Assembly: GCA_009782175.1 (NCBI GenBank)
Contig: WRKR01000013.1
Span: 1-60,206 of the forward strand
Direction of reading: 5' to 3'
Source of the DNA: Cystobacterineae bacterium
GTDB lineage: Bacteria > Myxococcota > Myxococcia > Myxococcales > Myxococcaceae
Length of the DNA stretch: 60,206 bases
Positions within the stretch are counted from its first letter, which is position 1, and every line of letters starts with the position of its first letter. This document shows positions 1-8,121 of this stretch, piece after piece. The notes under the pieces are model-generated. The model was not told the DNA's origin, did not search any database, and saw nothing but the letters and a program-made list of their open reading frames with translations. The translations under genes and the position numbers were made by a program.

Positions 1-125
1 AGACCGGTTTCAATTTGACATGAGGTCGAGGCGGGCGAGGATTTCGCGATGGGAGTGCACTTAAGTGCATGACCTGAGCGAAACCGGAGCCCAACGAAGA
101 GATCATGTCAAAGTGGAAGCGGTCT
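1..125. repeat. Fold-back intergenic repeat unit
   Basis: The first 23 bases and bases 103-125 form an inverted repeat with 20 of 23 positions matching. Each arm begins AGACCG and ends TTTGACATGA when read inward. A perfect 14-bp palindrome (TGCACTTAAGTGCA, 56-69) lies near the centre. The block CATGAGGTCGAGGCGGGCGA (20-39) is shared with the next element (about 225-244). No ORF is supported here. This is a palindromic, probably non-autonomous repeat. It may be cut by the window edge on its left side. Confidence 0.7.
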
Positions 126-126
126 A

Positions 127-246
127 GACCGGTTTCCATTGAGGCGAGCTAAAGCTTGCCTGCACTACGCTCCATGAATGAAGAAAAAGCATGCTTTTTC
201 TCCATTCCCTCCGCTCCGCTTGGGCATGAGGTCGAAGCGGGCGAGG
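127..246 (+). repeat. Dispersed repeat family member (GACCGGTTTC / GAGGCGAGC hairpin / CATGAGGTCGA)
   Basis: Begins with GACCGGTTTC, followed by an imperfect hairpin GAGGCGAGC-TAAA-GCTTGCCTG (141-162). Then come CGCTCCATGAATGAAG, a small A5/T5 hairpin around GCATGC, and the CATGAGGTCGAAGCGGGCGAG block near 225-245. The same series of blocks occurs in reverse orientation at about 13545-13710 and in part at 27893-27985. Together with 1-125 it fills the non-coding start of the window. Confidence 0.7.
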
Positions 247-295
247 CCTAAGTCCAGAGGGTCAGGCGCTTTGCGTTTTCTCCCCCGGCAGAAAA

Positions 296-1210
296 CTAAA
301 ACTGGCCGGATAAACTCAGTGCGCCTCCTCCCGGGAGGGGGGCAAAAGAGACGGCTGGGCCTTGGTATTCCGGTGAGAGGAAAAACAGCACAATGGAGGT
401 GGTTAAAATGACGCCCGTCGCGGACCAGCCCACAATGAGGTAGGGTTTTTTGTCGTTGGCCCGCCGCATAGCGGTGATTGCCTCATCGGCCTTGGCGGGG
501 TCGGTTGCGGCCTGCCCACCCATAATGCTGTTGTATTCTTTTATGTTATTGGCATAAAGCACAGTGAAAATGCTGCTGAAAACAGCGCCGGCACCTGCCA
601 CCCCCATGGCCGCATAAGCCGTCATGCGCATGTCGGACATGCCTGTGGAGATGGGGCGGGGGGTCGGGATGGGGCCGGGGTCGGGGTCGGGGCCAGGTTT
701 GGGCGGGCCTTTGGGTTCGACCACGGGTTTTCTTAACAAGTCTGGGAAGTCTATTTCCACAAATAGCCTTGAAAATGCTTCAGCAAAATTGGCATCTTCC
801 GACACATCCAGGTTGGGGACGTGCCTGGAGAGGGCAATGCTTTTTAACTCTATTCCATAGACATCCAAAACCCGTGCGGACATGAGTATCCACGGCTCTG
901 TGCGGACGACGGACACCAGCAATACGCGTTTGCTTTGTACGGCTTTGGCCAACTCGACCACGCAACCATTATCCACCCAGCAGGAGGGTTCTCCCCTGCG
1001 TTGAAAAAAGCGTTCCACATCAATAGGGTTGGCTGCTTCAGGCAGGGTTTTGAAAATCTGCTCTCTGAAAATACGCTTGAGCGCACTGGTCGTTGCCTCG
1101 GAAGGGGTGGACTCTATGTTCAGAGGGTGTATAGCTATTTCGCTGGCCCCGGCTGTTGCCCAAGCAGAAACAACACCCCACAGAAACAACCATGCTGTTA
1201 TTTGTTTCAT
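296..1210 (-). CDS. Exported/membrane protein of unknown function
   Basis: 304 residues from the ATG at 1210, which has GAGGAA just upstream and begins a clear signal peptide (MKQITAWLFLWGVVSAW). A longer frame to 1426 exists, but it would overlap the end of mnmG and bury the signal peptide, so it is rejected. Residues ~25-160 form an alpha/beta-looking region with a Cys pair (CWVDNGC) and are not recognised. A Pro/Gly/Asp-rich linker follows (PGPDPDPGPIPTPRP). Two hydrophobic segments near the C-terminus (MTAYAAMGVAGAG... and YLIVGWSATGVILTTSIVLF) then leave a short tail. Proteins with a periplasmic N-domain, a Pro-rich linker and a C-terminal membrane hairpin are common in Myxococcota, but no function can be assigned. 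It lies 188 bp downstream of mnmG and is the last gene of a minus-strand run. Confidence 0.75.
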   Translation of the reverse strand: MKQITAWLFLWGVVSAWATAGASEIAIHPLNIESTPSEATTSALKRIFREQIFKTLPEAANPIDVERFFQRRGEPSCWVDNGCVVELAKAVQSKRVLLVSVVRTEPWILMSARVLDVYGIELKSIALSRHVPNLDVSEDANFAEAFSRLFVEIDFPDLLRKPVVEPKGPPKPGPDPDPGPIPTPRPISTGMSDMRMTAYAAMGVAGAGAVFSSIFTVLYANNIKEYNSIMGGQAATDPAKADEAITAMRRANDKKPYLIVGWSATGVILTTSIVLFFLSPEYQGPAVSFAPLPGGGALSLSGQF

Positions 1211-1398
1211 GCTTTCCTCAAAAAGCCCCTGGAAACTTTTCTTTCGCGCCTGCTTAGGCCCAGTGTGTTGGCTTTTAACATTTTCCTCAAAAAAAAACAG
1301 TTTTCTCTTCGCATTCAGCAGCGCCTCTTTTGAGCTTATGCAAAAAAGAAGGCCCAGTTTAAAACCTTCACATTTTAAAGCCAGGCATTTTTGTTTTT

Positions 1399-3321
1399 TC
1401 AAGGCATTTTTTGCGGCTGTGGGCACAGCCTTTGGGTTTCCCTGCGGGGTGCTTCTCGTGCTCGCCGCAGGTGGACGAGGAGGAGGGCAATGGCGGCAGG
1501 GCTTAGGCCTGGAATACGCCGTGCCTGGCCCAGGGTTTCTGGGGCATAGCGTATCAGTTTGTCCCGTGCTTCCAGGGAAACGCCCTGCAGAGCCTCAAAG
1601 CGCCAGCCCGGAGGAAAGCGCCAACCGTCAAAACGCTCGGCCTGCCTAAACCAGGCTGCCTCGGCCTGAGCCACATAACCAGCATATTTAATTGTATTTT
1701 CAACCTCTTCTATCACATCAGCGCTTAAGGTGGGCAGGGGCTGTTTGTTGCTTTCCAAGTCCCCCCAGGCCACCTCGGGGCGTTTGAGCCTGTCTGCCAG
1801 GCCTGCGGCCTCAAGCCGTTCCACTTCTGCCTCAACGGCGGCCTTGCGTGCCTGCACGCGCCCAAAGTCTGCCTGAGGCAAGAGGCCCAGGCGAAAGCCC
1901 TCCCCTGCAAGCCTCAAATCCGCATTGCCCTCGCGCAGCTTAAGCCTGTGCTCTGCGCGGGAGCTGAGCATGCGGAAAGGCTCATCCACGCCGCGTGTTA
2001 CCAACTCATCTATTAATACGCCGGCATAGGCCTGGTGGCGGCCCAGGTGCAAGGGGGGTGCCCCCTCCAGTTTGAGTGTGGCGTTTGCCCCCGCCCACAA
2101 ACCCTGTATGGCCGCCTCCTCATAGCCTGAGGTACCATTAATTTGGCCAGCCAAATAGAGGCCCTCCACCGCTTTGCTTTCCAGGGTGGCTTTCAACTGC
2201 TCTGGGGGGACATAGTCATACTCCACGGCATAGCCGTGTTGTGCCACCTGCACCTCCTCCAGGCCCGGAACGGTTTTTAAAAAAGCCTCTTGTATATGGG
2301 CGGGCAAAGAGGAGGAAAGCCCTGCGGGGTATATGAGGGGGCTCTCCAGCCCTTCAGGCTCGAGGAAAACGGAGTGGCGCTCTCTTTGGGGGAAGCGCAC
2401 CACCTTGTCTTCTACGCTGGGGCAATAGCGGGGGCCGCGGCCCTGAATGTCCCCGCGGTACATGGGGGAGAGCCCCAGGTTGTCCCTCAAAATTTTATGG
2501 GTGGCCTCCGTGGTATAGCTGATATGGCAAGGCAGTTGGCGAAGCTGCGGAAAGGGTTTTAAGGGTGTACGGAAGGAGAAAGGGCGCGGTGCAGCATGGC
2601 CCCACTGGGGTGTGGTGCGGGAAAAATCAACACTGTGGGCGAGGAGGCGTGGTGGGGTGCCGGTTTTAAAGCGTCCCATGCGAAAGCCCAGGTTGAGCAG
2701 GCATTGGGAAAGCAAATGGGGTGCAGCCTCTTCCCCTGCACGCCCCCCTGGCCTCACCTTTTGGCCTGTGTGCATGAGGCCACCCAGGAAAGTCCCCGTT
2801 GTCAACACCAGTGCTTTAAGGGTGAAGTGGCGGCCGTCGGCGAGTTGGAGGCCTTTTAAAACCCCTTCTTCTACCAGAAGTTGGGTAGCCTCTCCCTCCA
2901 CCACATGCAAATTTTTCTGCAAGCCTATGCGCTCTTGCATGGCCTGGGCATAGGCCTTTCTGTCGACGAGCACGCGCAGGGCACGCACAGCGGGGCCTTT
3001 GGAGGCGTTGAGGGTGAGCGCGTGTATACTGGCCCTATCGGCGCAGAGGGCCATCTGTCCGCCGAGTGCATCCAACTCTCGCACGAGTTGGGCTTTAGCG
3101 GTGCCGCCAATGGAGGGGTTGCAGCTTAAGGAGCCTATATGGTTTTTGCCAAGGACGAAGGCCACCGTAGCAAAGCCACGGGCGGCGGCGGCGAGTGCGG
3201 CCTCGCAACCGGCGTGGCCCAATCCCACCACGCCTATATCAAAGTGGTGGGGCAAAGGGGGTGTAGGGTTTTGGGGCACGGGCGCAAAAAAGCATGTCAT
3301 GGGTATATGGGCAAGCAACAT
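1399..3321 (-). CDS. mnmG: tRNA uridine-5-carboxymethylaminomethyl(34) synthesis enzyme MnmG (GidA)
   Basis: 640 residues, the normal family length. With MnmE, MnmG modifies the wobble uridine of tRNAs using FAD, NADH and methylene-THF. The FAD-binding Rossmann start [14 protein letters not shown] (~29-42) and the family signature [11 protein letters not shown] (~65-75) are intact. Other conserved stretches include [41 protein letters not shown] and the C-terminal [13 protein letters not shown]. The start at 3321 gives an unusual Pro-rich leader. The Met at 3300 would remove seven residues, and neither start has a convincing ribosome site. No mnmE is present in the window. Three exact 15-bp repeats overlap the start and its upstream region. 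Confidence 0.96.
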   Translation of the reverse strand: MLLAHIPMTCFFAPVPQNPTPPLPHHFDIGVVGLGHAGCEAALAAAARGFATVAFVLGKNHIGSLSCNPSIGGTAKAQLVRELDALGGQMALCADRASIHALTLNASKGPAVRALRVLVDRKAYAQAMQERIGLQKNLHVVEGEATQLLVEEGVLKGLQLADGRHFTLKALVLTTGTFLGGLMHTGQKVRPGGRAGEEAAPHLLSQCLLNLGFRMGRFKTGTPPRLLAHSVDFSRTTPQWGHAAPRPFSFRTPLKPFPQLRQLPCHISYTTEATHKILRDNLGLSPMYRGDIQGRGPRYCPSVEDKVVRFPQRERHSVFLEPEGLESPLIYPAGLSSSLPAHIQEAFLKTVPGLEEVQVAQHGYAVEYDYVPPEQLKATLESKAVEGLYLAGQINGTSGYEEAAIQGLWAGANATLKLEGAPPLHLGRHQAYAGVLIDELVTRGVDEPFRMLSSRAEHRLKLREGNADLRLAGEGFRLGLLPQADFGRVQARKAAVEAEVERLEAAGLADRLKRPEVAWGDLESNKQPLPTLSADVIEEVENTIKYAGYVAQAEAAWFRQAERFDGWRFPPGWRFEALQGVSLEARDKLIRYAPETLGQARRIPGLSPAAIALLLVHLRRAREAPRRETQRLCPQPQKMP

Positions 3322-3360
3322 GTTCTAAGGCAACATGTTCTAAGGCAACATGTTCTAAGG
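3316..3360. repeat. Three exact 15-bp tandem repeats at the mnmG start
   Basis: The unit CAACATGTTCTAAGG occurs exactly at 3316-3330, 3331-3345 and 3346-3360. Each unit contains the 8-bp palindrome AACATGTT, so the array could act as a set of direct operator half-sites or could simply be a minisatellite. It spans the proposed start codon and upstream region of minus-strand mnmG. A second short duplication (GCTTTTGCTGCATGG twice) follows at about 3373-3403. Confidence 0.9.
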
Positions 3361-3431
3361 GGAAGGCTCCCGTGCTTTTGCTGCATGGGCTTTTGCTGCA
3401 TGGCATAGGCGGTGGAGGTGGTGCTCCTCGC

Positions 3432-5063
3432 TCAGGGGGGAGTGGGGGTGGAGAAGGCCCGTGCCATATCATCAACGGTTTCCGTGGAGGTTTCCAGGAG
3501 GGTGGCAGCGGCCTGTTGTGCGCGTTTGGCCAGGGTGGCATTGTTTTGTGCGGAGGCTGCGGCATAGAGGCCCAGGTGCACCTCGGGGAGGAAGGGGTGT
3601 TGAGCCAGGGTGCGCTCAAAGGCCTGTTGTGCTTTGGCCCATTGGGACTGGTGGAGGCGCAGTTTGCCCAGGGTCAACCAGAGTGTGGCGGGTGCTCTCT
3701 CGTCCACGGCATGTGCCAACACGCGCTCGGCCTCCTCAAAGCGAGAGAGGGCGAGGAGGCTTTGTGCATGGCTTTGGGCCACATGAGGGAGCTCTCCTCC
3801 TGGCAAGGCCTGGGCTTTGGCATAGTGGTATACGGCGGCCTCATGGTGTTGGTGGCTGGCATAGAGTTTGGCCAGGCGCAACGCATGGAGGCGTTGGGGG
3901 GAGGTTTTTTTTTCAGCTTGTGGTTGAGGGCTTATGGGGAAGCGCCGAGCAAGCACGGCTTTGCGGAAGCGTTGTTTCCATTGGGGCCAGGGCATGCGGC
4001 TCAACTGTGCAATGGCGTGCTCCGCGTTGCCCTGTTGGGAGAGTATAGAGAGGAGTTGGGAGAAGGCCTGAGGGCCCAGTTGGGCTTTCAAATATTCCGC
4101 CAGGAGAAAGCCTTCGGCAAGAGCCAGCTGGGCAGTGGGCGAGGTATTTGCGGTGGGGCCCGGTTTTTTTTCCAGCACGAGGGTATTGGAGGCGCCCAAG
4201 TATTGTTGCAAGGCGGCCCAGTCTGCCTGGGGAAGGGCGGGGGGGTGGGGGCTTTTCCAGTGGTTTTCCAAATAGGCAGCGAGGGCCTTTTGCAACCAGG
4301 GTGGGGTTTGGTTGCGGGTTTTTTGGGCAGTGGCGCAATGTACATAGGCATGGGCGAGGCTGTTTTGCCACGCAAAGCCACCCTGCACGGCGCTGGGCGA
4401 AAGCACCACCATTTTCCCAAAGCCACAAAAGCCTGCCGTGTGTGGGCTGAGCGCTTTTTCCAGAGGCAGGCCTGAAAGCGCTGCCCACTCAGGCGCGCTG
4501 CTTGCCCACTCCACGCGCAGTTTTTTAGGGGGGGCAAAAGCCAACTCTAGGCTCATGGCCTCATATTGGGCTTCAAGCGTATAGAGTATATAAGCTGCCA
4601 AGGCGCTTTGTTTGCCTTGGGGGACAAAAAGCACAAAGTGCTCGCTTTCAAAGGGTTGGGCGGTTTTGAGGAAGTGTTTTGCTGCGTTGGCAAGGCGCAA
4701 AAAGCTGTTGGGTTTGTCCTCTTGCCCCGCGAGGGCAAAGGCGTCAACGGCCTGCGCATAGAGGCCTTGTTGGAAGGCCATGCGTCCTTGCAAATAGTGC
4801 AGGAGGGCGAGGCCGTGCAGGTTAAGGGCTTCCACTTGCACCATCAGCAGCTGTGCCTCATCCAGCTCCCAGGCGTTGAGTGCTTTCTCAATGGCAAGGG
4901 CCAACTCTTCCAATGTATGGCCAAAAGGGTTGGGGGTATCAGCGCGGCTTTGCGCAGGGCTTTGTGCTGGGCTTTGCGCAGGGTTTTGCGCAGGGTTTTG
5001 CGCGGCAGTGGGTTGAGCGGGCATCAGCTGAGTGAGGAGGCACAAAAGGCAAGGGAGGCGCAT
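3432..5063 (-). CDS. Exported TPR protein with a degenerate peptidase-MA-like domain
   Basis: 543 residues with a signal peptide (MRLPCLLCLLTQLMPAQPTAA), then a Pro-Ala-Gln repeat. Residues ~135-300 follow the plan of peptidase-MA/gluzincin proteins found next to DUF4175 genes: an FESEHFVLF start, SGLPLEKA, VVLSP, then the zinc site. That site is dead. The usual HExxH reads HAYVH (238-242, Ala from a clear GCC codon), and the downstream EGxAxYxE motif reads KALAAYLE, losing the Glu ligand. Residues ~390-540 are TPR-like helices. The start codon overlaps the DUF4175 stop by one base (TAATG), so the two genes are translationally coupled. Inference: a structural or scaffolding periplasmic protein derived from a peptidase. 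Confidence 0.85.
   Translation of the reverse strand: MRLPCLLCLLTQLMPAQPTAAQNPAQNPAQSPAQSPAQSRADTPNPFGHTLEELALAIEKALNAWELDEAQLLMVQVEALNLHGLALLHYLQGRMAFQQGLYAQAVDAFALAGQEDKPNSFLRLANAAKHFLKTAQPFESEHFVLFVPQGKQSALAAYILYTLEAQYEAMSLELAFAPPKKLRVEWASSAPEWAALSGLPLEKALSPHTAGFCGFGKMVVLSPSAVQGGFAWQNSLAHAYVHCATAQKTRNQTPPWLQKALAAYLENHWKSPHPPALPQADWAALQQYLGASNTLVLEKKPGPTANTSPTAQLALAEGFLLAEYLKAQLGPQAFSQLLSILSQQGNAEHAIAQLSRMPWPQWKQRFRKAVLARRFPISPQPQAEKKTSPQRLHALRLAKLYASHQHHEAAVYHYAKAQALPGGELPHVAQSHAQSLLALSRFEEAERVLAHAVDERAPATLWLTLGKLRLHQSQWAKAQQAFERTLAQHPFLPEVHLGLYAAASAQNNATLAKRAQQAAATLLETSTETVDDMARAFSTPTPP
4946..5005. repeat. In-frame 12-bp minisatellite encoding NPAQ/SPAQ repeats
   Basis: Five 12-bp units of the form GGCTTTGCGCAG run from 4946 to 5005 in the 5' part of the TPR/peptidase-like gene, just after the signal peptide. 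They encode a Pro-Ala-Gln-Asn/Ser linker. The unit length keeps the reading frame whatever the copy number. Confidence 0.85.
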
Positions 5064-8000
5064 TATTTTATAAGCTCCTCATAATAGCGTCGCACGGGTT
5101 CCGCATAGCCTTCGGGCACAGCTTGGCGCATGGTTTCCAGGAGTTTTTTTCTGAAGTGAGGTTGGCTGGTGGAGGTTTTGGGAAGGAGGAGTGGCTTGGG
5201 GTTTTGGGCTGTACCTTGGCCGAGTTTTCCTGAGGCAGAGGGCATGGGCAAAGTGGTTTGGGCCAAGCCGCCGGCCTGGAGTTGTTGTTTGAGGCTTTGC
5301 AGCCCTTGCACTGCTTGGGCTTGTTGGCTTTGTCCTTCCTTGGCATTGCCCAGGCGCAGGCGGTTTGCGGCTTGCTCCATGTGGCGTGCTGTTTTTTCCA
5401 GGTTGTTTTTGGTCTCTTCGTCAAAGAGGGGGGCTTTTTCAGAAAGCTCTTCCATATGCTGTTGTATTTCACGCGTACGTTTCCCCAGGGCTTCTTGCTC
5501 GCTGACGGACTGGGCAATGCCCGTCGTATCTCCTTCGGCGGCAATGCCGCTTTTGTGGCCCAAAAGGCTACGCAGGCGCTCTTGCAAGTCTCTGGCTTTT
5601 TCGGCGCCCTCGAGGCTGGCCTCTCTGGTTTCCTTGGAGCGTTGGCGCTCTTCGGGAGAGTTGCCCAGTGCGCGATCCAAGTTTTCCTGTCTTTTGCTTG
5701 CTGCGGCCAACTCATCTGTTTTTTGCACAAGCTCTCTGGCAATTTCGGAAGCGAGGGAAGCCTCATTGGAGGCAAGTGTGGACTTCACCATCTCCAAGTC
5801 TTCAAGGGCTTTTTCGCGCAAGTTTTGATCAGGCACACTCATGCGCTCCAGGCTTAAGTTTTTGAGTTTGGCATGCAACTCTTCCAAGTGTGCCTCAAGC
5901 ATGGGGCGAGCGGCACGGGTTTTTTGTGCAAGTGCTTCGGCTGTTTTTTGGCGTTGTTTCTCATAGAGGGCCTGTGTTTTTTGAAGGAGGGCCTCTTGCT
6001 CTTCCAGGACGGCCTCGAGGGCTTGGCGGAAGTTTCCAAACTCTTCTGAGAGAGCCGCATGGTTTTGGGCATGTTGAGGCGGGTTTGTGCTCAGGGCATG
6101 GGCGTTGTTGTCCATTTGGCTCAGCATGGCTTCGGTTTGGCGCAAGGCTTCTTCCATGTGTCCGCTGGAGAGGGCGGTTTCGAGAGAGGCCATGGTATGT
6201 TGGGCTTCGTTTTGGAAATAGGCACTCCAGTCCACTTCTTCATGCACTGCATTTTCCTCGGTGGTGGACATTTCAGCCATGCGTCCAAGCAACTCCACAA
6301 TGCTGTTTTTTCGTTTTTGCACTTGGGCAAGCAAAGCGTTTTTTTGGGTTGTTTCTGTGGCGAGTGAGTGTTGGGAGAGCAAGGTTTTGAGTTCCGCAAG
6401 TTGGGTTTTGAGGAGTTTTGAAAGCTCAGCAAGGGCGTGCAGGCGAAATTCCTCCATGAGGTCCTCCAAATAGAGGAGGTGGTGCTCTGCGCTTAAAACC
6501 TCCGCAACAAGGGCTTTAAAGAGGAATTCCGGGTTTTGGGTTTCTGTGGATTTTTGTCGTGCTTTGGCCGTATTGAAGGCCATGCGCCGCAGGGTTTGGG
6601 AGGCATTCTCAAAGGCGGCGGCCAGGGGTTTAGGGGCCAACGCTTCCTGCAGAATTTCTTTGGCGCATTGCGCCAAGGCGGTGGCCACCTCTTTGGCCTG
6701 CTCATCCAACACGTGTTTTGAGGGGGTGGTTTTGGAGGAGGCCTTGGGGGACATTTCCCCGCTTTCAAGGCGGTTTGCCGCATGGGCCAGGAGTTGTTTC
6801 CATGCGCGTTTGCTTTTTTCAATGGCCATTTTTTGGTGCATGGCCTGGCTCCATTTCTGCAGTGTTTGTGTGGAGGACAAGCCTTCTTTTTTTCCTGCTG
6901 GCAGATCATTATCCCTGGCCACCAGCATATAGTGGACGCTTTGGCCAGGCAGCAAAGCCAAGGGGCCCAAGTCCCACAAAAACTCTTCTTGTACAAAGCG
7001 CGCCTGGGGTGCAGGCATGGGGAGTGTTTGGGCGGGCTGGTTTTCAACAAAATAGCGCAACTCCAGCGCGCTTAACCCAAAATCATCCCCGGCCTCAAAG
7101 CGCAGCACAACCTGGTTTTCCTCCGGGGCGAGGTTTAAGGGGCTTTCAGGGGAGAGGAGGCGCACATGAGGAGGTTTGTCCATTTCCACATGAAGGGGGA
7201 AGGGTGGGCTTTGGGCGCTGAGTTTTCCCTGGTTTAAAAACTCAATATAATAGTTACCGCTGCTGCTGGCCACCCAGTTGCCGCGCAGTTTTCGGTTGTC
7301 GAGCACCTCCAGGGGGAGGGTTTGTCCATTGATGCGCAGTTGGGCTTGTTTTATTTTTCTATCGGCTTTGGCCTCCCACTCAATGGTGGTACCTTGGAGG
7401 ACGTTTATTTCTCCGTTGCTGTTGAGCACCACGCGCTCCCCCAGCCCCGTATACTCGGGAAAGCGGTAGCGCATCCAAAACTCCCCTGCAATAGGCTCTG
7501 CGGAAAGAGGCTCTGCGGCGTTTGGCTTTCCTCTCATTTTTTCAACCCCTGTTTTCCAAGCCGACCCGAAATACAAGCCCAGGAAGGCACACAGCCCAAG
7601 GCCTATTCCGAGGGGCAGCAAGCCCTTTGGGGGCAAGGTTGGGGCTGAGGTGAGCAGGGGCCGGTGGTTGTGGAGGCGTATATCGAGGTTTTCCCAGAAG
7701 GCATGGATGAGTATGGGGGAGGCCTCCGCATTTTCGGCATGGAAGGGGTGCAGGGCCAATTCCCAGGCGCAGAGAAAATCCAAGCCAAAGGAGGGGAGGC
7801 ATGAGGCCAAATGGCGTGCGGCACGGGCATGTGTTGAGGAGCGGAAGGCACGGAGCAGGCTTCCCATGAGGAGGCAGGCCATGCCGATGAGGCAGGTGGC
7901 GAGCAAAGCCCAGGCCGTGGGGGGGTGGAGGTTGGCCAGAAGCCCAACAAGGAGGGCAGCGAAGGCGCCTGAGGAGAGGGAGAGGGCCATGGCCTGGAGC

Positions 8001-8107
8001 AGGGCATGGAGGCGGAGCCGTTTTCGCGTATTTTCAAGCAGGGCATACCAGGCAAAGCGCTGCAGGTAGCTCCTTGTTGTGGGGTGAGCGTGTGGGGTGA
8101 GCGTCAT
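5063..8107 (-). CDS. DUF4175-family membrane protein with long coiled coil
   Basis: 1014 residues. Two hydrophobic segments lie near the N-terminus (~43-90), and another at ~168-185 starts the extracytoplasmic part. Residues ~205-395 contain beta-rich stretches typical of this family (FRFPEYTG-like YRFPEYTGLGER, then ELRYFVE). From ~400 to ~960 the protein is almost entirely charged, Ala/Glu/Leu-rich helix, i.e. a long coiled coil. Known family context is DUF4175 genes beside MoxR, DUF58 and BatA-type genes. Here those partners lie 7.4 kb away on the opposite strand (15486-19470). The gene starts 14 bp after the histidine kinase stop and overlaps the TPR gene at its end, suggesting a transcript GTPase-kinase-DUF4175-TPR. 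Exact function is unknown. Inference: envelope complex assembly or surveillance. Confidence 0.85.
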   Translation of the reverse strand: MTLTPHAHPTTRSYLQRFAWYALLENTRKRLRLHALLQAMALSLSSGAFAALLVGLLANLHPPTAWALLATCLIGMACLLMGSLLRAFRSSTHARAARHLASCLPSFGLDFLCAWELALHPFHAENAEASPILIHAFWENLDIRLHNHRPLLTSAPTLPPKGLLPLGIGLGLCAFLGLYFGSAWKTGVEKMRGKPNAAEPLSAEPIAGEFWMRYRFPEYTGLGERVVLNSNGEINVLQGTTIEWEAKADRKIKQAQLRINGQTLPLEVLDNRKLRGNWVASSSGNYYIEFLNQGKLSAQSPPFPLHVEMDKPPHVRLLSPESPLNLAPEENQVVLRFEAGDDFGLSALELRYFVENQPAQTLPMPAPQARFVQEEFLWDLGPLALLPGQSVHYMLVARDNDLPAGKKEGLSSTQTLQKWSQAMHQKMAIEKSKRAWKQLLAHAANRLESGEMSPKASSKTTPSKHVLDEQAKEVATALAQCAKEILQEALAPKPLAAAFENASQTLRRMAFNTAKARQKSTETQNPEFLFKALVAEVLSAEHHLLYLEDLMEEFRLHALAELSKLLKTQLAELKTLLSQHSLATETTQKNALLAQVQKRKNSIVELLGRMAEMSTTEENAVHEEVDWSAYFQNEAQHTMASLETALSSGHMEEALRQTEAMLSQMDNNAHALSTNPPQHAQNHAALSEEFGNFRQALEAVLEEQEALLQKTQALYEKQRQKTAEALAQKTRAARPMLEAHLEELHAKLKNLSLERMSVPDQNLREKALEDLEMVKSTLASNEASLASEIARELVQKTDELAAASKRQENLDRALGNSPEERQRSKETREASLEGAEKARDLQERLRSLLGHKSGIAAEGDTTGIAQSVSEQEALGKRTREIQQHMEELSEKAPLFDEETKNNLEKTARHMEQAANRLRLGNAKEGQSQQAQAVQGLQSLKQQLQAGGLAQTTLPMPSASGKLGQGTAQNPKPLLLPKTSTSQPHFRKKLLETMRQAVPEGYAEPVRRYYEELIK

Positions 8108-8121
8108 TCACTTTTCAAGCA

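Noticed and set aside
178-411. 77-residue open frame at the window start
   Set aside because: Runs through the dispersed repeat and then antisense over the end of the neighbouring gene. The composition is Arg/Lys-rich as expected from repeat DNA.
3294-4475. A 393-codon plus-strand open frame
   Set aside because: Antisense to the TPR/pseudo-peptidase gene, Gly/Leu-rich, and starts within the 15-bp repeat array.
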